Shown one piece after another: positions 59,404-64,000 of a DNA stretch of 64,000 nt. The stretch's first letter is position 1; each line of letters starts with the position of its first letter. A model generated the notes under the pieces. The model made no database searches, was not told the origin of the DNA, and was given only the letters and a program-made list of their open reading frames with translations. The stretch comes from Prochlorococcus sp. MIT 1314. GTDB taxonomy: Bacteria > Cyanobacteriota > Cyanobacteriia > PCC-6307 > Cyanobiaceae. The translations under genes were made by a program, and so were the position numbers. The stretch is taken from contig NZ_CP139300.1 in the NCBI RefSeq assembly GCF_034093315.1, forward strand, positions 930,001-994,000, read 5' to 3'.

Positions 59404-60243
59404 ATGAAAATTGGAATAGTAGGATTAGGTTTAATTGGCGGATCATTAGGATTAAAACTCCAAAGTTTAAACCATACAATTTATGGAATAGCAAATAATG
59501 AATTTAATGAAAAGAAAGCGAAAGAAAAAAAGCTTGCAAATTTTGTCAGCTGTGATCTGGGCTTATTAAAAGAATGTGAGCTCATAATTTTGGCATTGCC
59601 TATCAAAGATTTGATAAATCCATCTCAGCGATTAGTGGAATCAATTCCAAAAGAAACAATACTGACTGATGTAGGCTCTATTAAAGAACCAATAATCAAC
59701 ACATGGGAAAATTTACATCCTTTATTTGTTGGATCACATCCAATGGCAGGAACAGAAAAAAAAGGAGTTGATTCAGGTTTTGAAGGTCTTTTTAAAAATT
59801 CAAAATGGATTATCACCCCTACACAAAAGAGTAATTTAAATGCAGTAAGCACTCTTTCCGAGCTAATAAAATCAATGGATTGTGCAATTTGCCAAGCTTC
59901 GCCAAAAGAACATGATGAAGCAGTATCTCTAATTTCTCATTTACCTATATTTTTAGCTACAGCCCTAATAGAAACTGTAAATAAAAAAAATAACCAATCT
60001 TTATTAGATCTCACACAAAATCTTGCAGCTACAGGATTTACTGATACTTCGAGAGTTGGTGGTGGCAATGCCCAATTAGGCTTAGATTTAGCTATGAATA
60101 ATCAGATTAATGTTCTAAATGCCATAAATAATTTTAAAAATAAACTGAATGTATTAGAGTCTCTCATAAAAGAAAAAAATTGGAATTTACTTTTCAACAA
60201 ACTTTCTGAAGCAAAAGAAATTAGAGAAAATTTTATAGATTAA
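59404..60243 (+). CDS. tyrA: Prephenate/arogenate dehydrogenase
   Basis: 279 residues. An NAD(P)-dependent oxidative decarboxylase making tyrosine (cyanobacterial forms usually prefer arogenate and NADP). The nucleotide fold starts GIVGLGLIGGSLGLKL; GSHPMAGTEKKGVDSG contains the catalytic histidine region, and SHLPIFLATALIE is the dimer helix. Its last 11 bases overlap the end of the convergent crtD-like gene. Confidence 0.94.
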   Translation: MKIGIVGLGLIGGSLGLKLQSLNHTIYGIANNEFNEKKAKEKKLANFVSCDLGLLKECELIILALPIKDLINPSQRLVESIPKETILTDVGSIKEPIINTWENLHPLFVGSHPMAGTEKKGVDSGFEGLFKNSKWIITPTQKSNLNAVSTLSELIKSMDCAICQASPKEHDEAVSLISHLPIFLATALIETVNKKNNQSLLDLTQNLAATGFTDTSRVGGGNAQLGLDLAMNNQINVLNAINNFKNKLNVLESLIKEKNWNLLFNKLSEAKEIRENFID

Positions 60244-61738
60244 AATCAATACCTTTAGAAGCCAAAATTTGCCTTGAAACCATTAATGCAGACTGACTGA
60301 CACCTGCAGTTCCCTCTCCTGGATAAATTGAATCCCCACATAACCATAAACCTTGAAATGGAGTCCTACTTGATAATCCAAATAAACCAAAAATATCTGG
60401 ATTTTGACCGAGACCTCCAACTATTCCATTAGGTCTACCTGTCCATTTTTCAAATCCCAGTGGAGTTGCTAATTCCCTATGAAGCCAATTTTCACAAACG
60501 ATATCAAATTGACGTTCCAATTCAAGCGATATTTTATTTAGGCAATCCTTTTTCCTCTTTAAATAATTTTGTTTATTTAAATTAAACCAATCTTGTGTCT
60601 TAGTAAAAATACTCGCTATTAACGTAACTTCACCTTTAGGCGCTCTTCCATCACCATCTTCGCTAATTGATACAAATAACGAACCAAATTCCTTCGATGC
60701 AAATTGATAATGATTGGAAGAAATATTTTTTTTAATATGTTCTTTTTTTAATGCTGAGTAAAAGACTACAGCTCCACTTGGATCAGGCAAACTAATAAGT
60801 CGCTTTTTATACCTTCTTTTTCTATTTAAAGGTACCTTCAAATGCTTTAGCAAAGATTGAGGGGGCACGGTATAAATCAAATCTTTTGCTTGGTAAACAA
60901 AAGAATTTTTTTTTGAATTAGCCGATATCTTCCAACACATATTTTGATCATCAAAATTTATAGAATGAACTTCTTGGCCAAAAATTAGATTAACTCCATT
61001 TTTACGCAATGAACTTTCTAAAGCTTCACTTAAAGACTGCATAGATTGTTTTAAATGCCATAAACCATGTGGCTCTTGACACATCTGAAGAACAGTAGAA
61101 CCATATAATGCTGCAGTTTTATAAACATCCTCTTGAGAATAGAGTTTTAATTGAAGGTTTAAGAATTGAATCAAACGCTCATCTTTGGATAATCCACATA
61201 TCCTCAATAAATCAAAAATAGTAGATTTAAGTAAGATACCTGTGACAATGTTTGACGGAACTAGTGCTTTAAGAAGTTGAGAAAAATCCCAAAAATTACT
61301 TATTGGCAATACTGGATTGTTATTAGCAAATATCCAATTACTTTGGTGTATGAGGGTACAAAGTTTCCAAAATCTACGACTTCCGGGGAATTGCATTTCT
61401 TGTTCAGCAATCCATTTATTTTTTTCATACCAAATAGGTATCGGCTTACCACCATCATTTAAATCAACAATGCAAGCAGGATCTAAAATAGTGGCTTCAG
61501 GGGATGGGACATCTAAAAAATCAAAAATTCTTGAATGTATTCCTCCTTTCTCCAAACCTGCAACTTGAGTTGCACCAACATCAAAAATATAATTCTTTCT
61601 TTTAAAAGTACCAGCACATCCTCCTGATTGAGTATGAGATTCTATTAAAGTTACTGATAATCCTTGCTTTGATAAAATCGCTGCAGAAGTTAGTCCTGCA
61701 ATACCAGCACCAACAACAACAACTTCGGACTTTCTCAT
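60233..61738 (-). CDS. crtD: CrtD-like carotenoid C-3',4' desaturase
   Basis: 501 residues, a flavoprotein amine-oxidase of the phytoene desaturase family. The FAD-binding start is VVVVGAGIAGLTSAAIL with an acidic residue at the strand end, and the C-terminal GLWLCGDSIYPGEGTAGV closes the FAD site. FDVGATQVAGLEKGGIH matches CrtD (Synechocystis Slr1293 type) rather than CrtH isomerase. CrtD desaturates 3',4' bonds on the path to myxoxanthophyll, a pigment not reported in Prochlorococcus, so the substrate here is unclear. It is divergent from the next gene with five bases between starts. Confidence 0.8.
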   Translation of the reverse strand: MRKSEVVVVGAGIAGLTSAAILSKQGLSVTLIESHTQSGGCAGTFKRKNYIFDVGATQVAGLEKGGIHSRIFDFLDVPSPEATILDPACIVDLNDGGKPIPIWYEKNKWIAEQEMQFPGSRRFWKLCTLIHQSNWIFANNNPVLPISNFWDFSQLLKALVPSNIVTGILLKSTIFDLLRICGLSKDERLIQFLNLQLKLYSQEDVYKTAALYGSTVLQMCQEPHGLWHLKQSMQSLSEALESSLRKNGVNLIFGQEVHSINFDDQNMCWKISANSKKNSFVYQAKDLIYTVPPQSLLKHLKVPLNRKRRYKKRLISLPDPSGAVVFYSALKKEHIKKNISSNHYQFASKEFGSLFVSISEDGDGRAPKGEVTLIASIFTKTQDWFNLNKQNYLKRKKDCLNKISLELERQFDIVCENWLHRELATPLGFEKWTGRPNGIVGGLGQNPDIFGLFGLSSRTPFQGLWLCGDSIYPGEGTAGVSQSALMVSRQILASKGIDFNL

Positions 61739-61743
61739 TAAAA

Positions 61744-62622
61744 ATGCAAAAATTAAACCCCCTTGAAGTTAGCGAAATTTGTGATGAATTAGGAGAAACC
61801 TATCCAAAAAATGTTGAACAAGTACATGGGGGTAGTATTCATGGCGCATGGCAAATATCATTTACAAACAAGAAATTCTTTCTTAAAAGAAACGATAGAA
61901 ATAAAAAATTACTTAAATTTGAAGAATCTTGTCTTCGAAATTTGCGAGAGTATATTAATCAAAAAAACTTAGTTATTCCTGAAGTTATTGCATATAAAGC
62001 CATCAATAATATAGAACTCCTTTTGGTTGAATGGATAGATATGCAAAACCTTGATCAAAAAAAACTTGGAAAAGGATTGGGAGAAATGCACTTGAATTCA
62101 AGTGAATCTAATCCAAAAATCTTTGGGTATCCGATTGAGGGTTTTATTGGGATAACAGAACAAAAGAAAGGATGGGAAAATAATTGGATAGATTGTTTTC
62201 TAAACTTACGAATAATACCTCAATTATCAATTCTTAAATCAAATTTCTTAGACAAAGAAACCATAAATAAAGTCAAAGAAAAAATTAAATCAGAATTGTT
62301 GAATCATAAACCAACAAATACGCTTGTTCATGGTGACTTATGGTCAGGAAATGTAGGAACAGAACAAAGTGGAAGGGGAGTAATATTTGACCCAGCATCT
62401 TGGTGGGCAGATAATGAAGTAGATATAGCTATGACAAAATTATTTGGAGGTTTTAGAAAAGAATTTTATGAAGAATATCATAAAATTTTTCCGATGAAAA
62501 AAGGTTTTGAAAAAAGAATTATTATTTATAATTTTTATCACATATTGAACCACGCCAATATGTTTGGAGGGTCATACTTTAATCAAGTAAAAGATTACGT
62601 AAAAGCAATACTTAATATGTAA
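61744..62622 (+). CDS. Fructosamine kinase-like (FN3K) protein
   Basis: 292 residues from ATG 61744; a longer frame from 61669 overlaps crtD and looks spurious. APH/kinase-like fold: HGGSIHGAWQISF is the nucleotide loop, KFFLKRN the ATP lysine, LVHGDLWSGNVG the catalytic loop Asp, and FDPASWWADNEVDIAM the Mg-binding Asp. FN3K-type enzymes phosphorylate sugar-lysine adducts and so repair glycated proteins. It has no own intergenic promoter, as crtD starts five bases away. Confidence 0.87.
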   Translation: MQKLNPLEVSEICDELGETYPKNVEQVHGGSIHGAWQISFTNKKFFLKRNDRNKKLLKFEESCLRNLREYINQKNLVIPEVIAYKAINNIELLLVEWIDMQNLDQKKLGKGLGEMHLNSSESNPKIFGYPIEGFIGITEQKKGWENNWIDCFLNLRIIPQLSILKSNFLDKETINKVKEKIKSELLNHKPTNTLVHGDLWSGNVGTEQSGRGVIFDPASWWADNEVDIAMTKLFGGFRKEFYEEYHKIFPMKKGFEKRIIIYNFYHILNHANMFGGSYFNQVKDYVKAILNM

Positions 62623-62629
62623 ACTTCAA

Positions 62630-62995
62630 CTATCCTAAGTAAGTCTTTTTTAGGTTTTGCACCTTATCAAAAACTGCTTCACGATTTTCACTGGTGCGAA
62701 GATTCTGCCAGCTCCATTGACCAACGACAACAACTCCTAGTAATTCAAGTAAGCCGGGAAGAATCGGGAAAAAGTTAATCGTGTCAATAACAACTTTAAT
62801 TATTATCTGAGCAATAACGACAACAGCAATAATGCCCGCTGCTTTACCGTATTTTCCCATTTGGGTCCAATCAACATTTCCTAGTGTTTCGTTGACTTTG
62901 CCCATTACATCAGAGTACTTCTCTGAAAAACTTTTAGTGTCGGCGTTTGTATCGGAGCCAGAGTCTTGATTTGACTCGGAAGTGTTGTCACTCAT
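62630..62995 (-). CDS. CAAD domain (CURT1-like) thylakoid membrane protein
   Basis: 121 residues from ATG 62995 (an in-frame ATG at 63001 would add two). A Ser/Asp/Asn-rich N-terminal tail is followed by two hydrophobic helices (AAGIIAVVVIAQIIIKVVI and FFPILPGLLELLGVVVVGQ) and a C-terminal amphipathic helix. This is the CAAD domain, the same family as CURT1, which bends thylakoid membranes; in cyanobacteria it also occurs fused to aminoacyl-tRNA synthetases. A role in thylakoid shape is likely. It converges on the fructosamine kinase-like gene. Confidence 0.87.
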   Translation of the reverse strand: MSDNTSESNQDSGSDTNADTKSFSEKYSDVMGKVNETLGNVDWTQMGKYGKAAGIIAVVVIAQIIIKVVIDTINFFPILPGLLELLGVVVVGQWSWQNLRTSENREAVFDKVQNLKKTYLG

Positions 62996-63292
62996 GAACA
63001 TTCAGGCTGCAAATTATATATATGGCCAAACAGTATCGGAAAAAACGCCGGTTGACTACCTTTTTGTTGTGCAAAATTCCGAACCGAAACATTTTGTATT
63101 TTTTAGATGTGTTGGCATACAAAGTTTTTGTAGATATTTAAACTTAAAATTGATTTATAAAAACTTCACATTATTAACTAGTCCTAACAAAAACATTAAT
63201 AAATTCGAGTAATAGTAAAAAATTAAAAGGCTAAAATTTTTATTTAAATTAATATATTTCTATAGCTTATTTTGCAAAATTTAAGAATAGAT
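62996..63292. other. Intergenic region before moeB
   Basis: About 300 bases. A 39-codon frame at 63022-63141 (MAKQYRKKRRLTTF start) and a 34-codon frame on the other strand are both too short and unsupported to be called genes. GC is locally higher at 63030-63100, which is odd for a spacer here. The rest is AT-rich and likely holds the promoters of the two divergent genes. Confidence 0.3.
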
Positions 63293-64000
63293 ATGTCCAA
63301 AGATATCAAATTTAATTCCCTAAACAAAGATGAACAAGAAAGGTATCAAAAACATTTAAGACTCAAAGAAATAGGTTATGAGGGGCAACTAGATCTAAAA
63401 AACAGCTCAGTATTATGTATAGGAGCAGGCGGACTTGGTTCTCCTGTTTTGCTTCATCTAGCGGCAATAGGAATTGGAAAAATTGGAATATTAGATAACG
63501 ATTACGTTGAGAAGTCTAATCTTCAAAGACAGATAATTCATGAAACAAATACTATTGGCAAGCTTAAGATTGATTCTGCCCGAGAAAGAATAGAAAAATT
63601 TAATCCTAATTCTGAATTATTAACATTTGCGGAGAGAATTAACCCTAATAATGCCTTGGAAATAATTCGAGAATTTGATGTTATTTGTGATTGCTCAGAT
63701 AACTTTGGCACTAGATATTTGATAAATGATGCATGCCTCATACTAAATAAACCTCTAGTCTTTGGAAGTGTACAAGGCTTTGAAGGGCAAGTGAGTGTTT
63801 TTAACTTACATAAAGATAGTCCTAATTTAAGAGATTTACTTCCAGAATCACCTGCAAAAAATGCTGTCCCTAGTTGTGCAGAATATGGAGTTGTAGCTGT
63901 TTCAACAGGATTAATAGGAATTCTTCAAGTGAATGAGATTATCAAAATTATTTTAAAAAAAGGTGAAATTTTAGATGGGAAAATTTTGGTTCTTGATCTA
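63293..64000 (+). CDS. moeB: MoeB/ThiF-type adenylyltransferase (cut by window end)
   Basis: The first 236 residues of an E1-like enzyme; the frame is open to the last base. The ATP site is GAGGLGSPVLLHL, the arginine motif is SNLQRQIIHE, and CDCSDNFGTRY and PLVFGSVQGFEGQVSVF follow. It adenylates the C-terminus of a sulfur carrier such as MoaD or ThiS. A C-terminal rhodanese domain (MoeZ/MoeBR form, common in cyanobacteria) may lie beyond the window. The start ATG at 63293 gives the expected RYQKHLRLKEIG N-terminus. Confidence 0.9.
   Translation, partial: MSKDIKFNSLNKDEQERYQKHLRLKEIGYEGQLDLKNSSVLCIGAGGLGSPVLLHLAAIGIGKIGILDNDYVEKSNLQRQIIHETNTIGKLKIDSARERIEKFNPNSELLTFAERINPNNALEIIREFDVICDCSDNFGTRYLINDACLILNKPLVFGSVQGFEGQVSVFNLHKDSPNLRDLLPESPAKNAVPSCAEYGVVAVSTGLIGILQVNEIIKIILKKGEILDGKILVLDL

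Noticed and set aside
63022-63141. 39-codon frame starting MAKQYRKKRRL
   Set aside because: Possible small basic protein, but there is no supporting motif or context; kept only as a note in the intergenic entry.
62982-63212. 76-codon frame overlapping the CAAD gene start
   Set aside because: No homology, no ribosome binding site, and amino acid content typical of translated AT-rich spacer.
1-64000. CRISPR arrays, insertion sequences and prophage genes
   Set aside because: No regularly spaced repeats, transposase motifs or phage structural genes were recognised.

Overview
The window is from a marine picocyanobacterium, almost certainly Prochlorococcus, probably a high-light clade. The evidence is the very AT-rich sequence, the psaA-psaB, psaL-psaI, ndhN and ldpA photosynthesis and clock genes, ferredoxin-dependent glutamate synthase, a plant/cyanobacterial type tocopherol/plastoquinone methyltransferase, the short gene spacers, and a ribosomal cluster without rpmD, rpsN or infA. 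The clade is inferred from composition and gene order only. No plasmid, phage, insertion sequence or CRISPR array was seen.

Layout. 1-4.6 kb: tRNA-Thr, a polyprenyl-phosphate-sugar type GT39 transferase, a GT2 transferase and a B12-binding radical SAM enzyme; this is the most accessory-looking part. 4.6-11.8 kb: clpS, dapL, rne-rnhB, a DUF1997 gene, pheA, an MPBQ/MSBQ methyltransferase and a Lon N-terminal-like protein. 11.9-16.6 kb (minus): the str operon rpsL-rpsG-fusA-tuf with rpsJ at its end. 16.8-22.6 kb: gltB with a YCII-like partner, then lipA. 22.6-25.4 kb: a small variable patch with a serine recombinase-like protein whose catalytic residues are changed, a 70-residue acidic protein, and a head-to-head pair of cell-wall-type hydrolases (class A beta-lactamase-like and NlpC/P60). 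25.4-32.3 kb: photosystem I genes psaL, psaI, psaB and psaA, interrupted by a small HEAT-like protein and a GtrB/DPM1-like glycosyltransferase with a one-base frameshift in an A8/T8 run. 32.6-37.5 kb: a CbiG-CobJ fusion for corrin synthesis, a HAD phosphatase, tRNA-Ser, alr and an HNH protein. 37.5-53.7 kb (minus): one long S10-spc-alpha cluster from rplC to prfA, including secY, adk, rpoA and truA. 53.9-64 kb: ndhN-ldpA, tRNA-Gln, a HAD protein, recA with a clear LexA box, a DinG-like protein without visible helicase motifs, tyrA, a CrtD-like desaturase, a fructosamine kinase-like gene, a CAAD/CURT1 membrane protein and the start of moeB.

How it fits together. Most of the window is core machinery: translation, photosystem I, nitrogen assimilation (gltB), aromatic and lysine/peptidoglycan amino acids (pheA, tyrA, dapL, alr), cofactors (lipA, cobJ, moeB) and RNA turnover (rne, rnhB). 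Surface-glycan and wall functions are the variable layer. The frameshifted GtrB-like enzyme belongs to the type that makes the lipid-linked sugar used by GT39 enzymes such as the one at the left end, so the two may be linked. No entirely new multi-gene system was found. The best leads are the frameshift in the glycosyltransferase, the degenerate recombinase with an upstream inverted repeat, the motif-less DinG homologue, the hairpin-rich leader of the ribosomal cluster, and a 9-G tract before rpoA.
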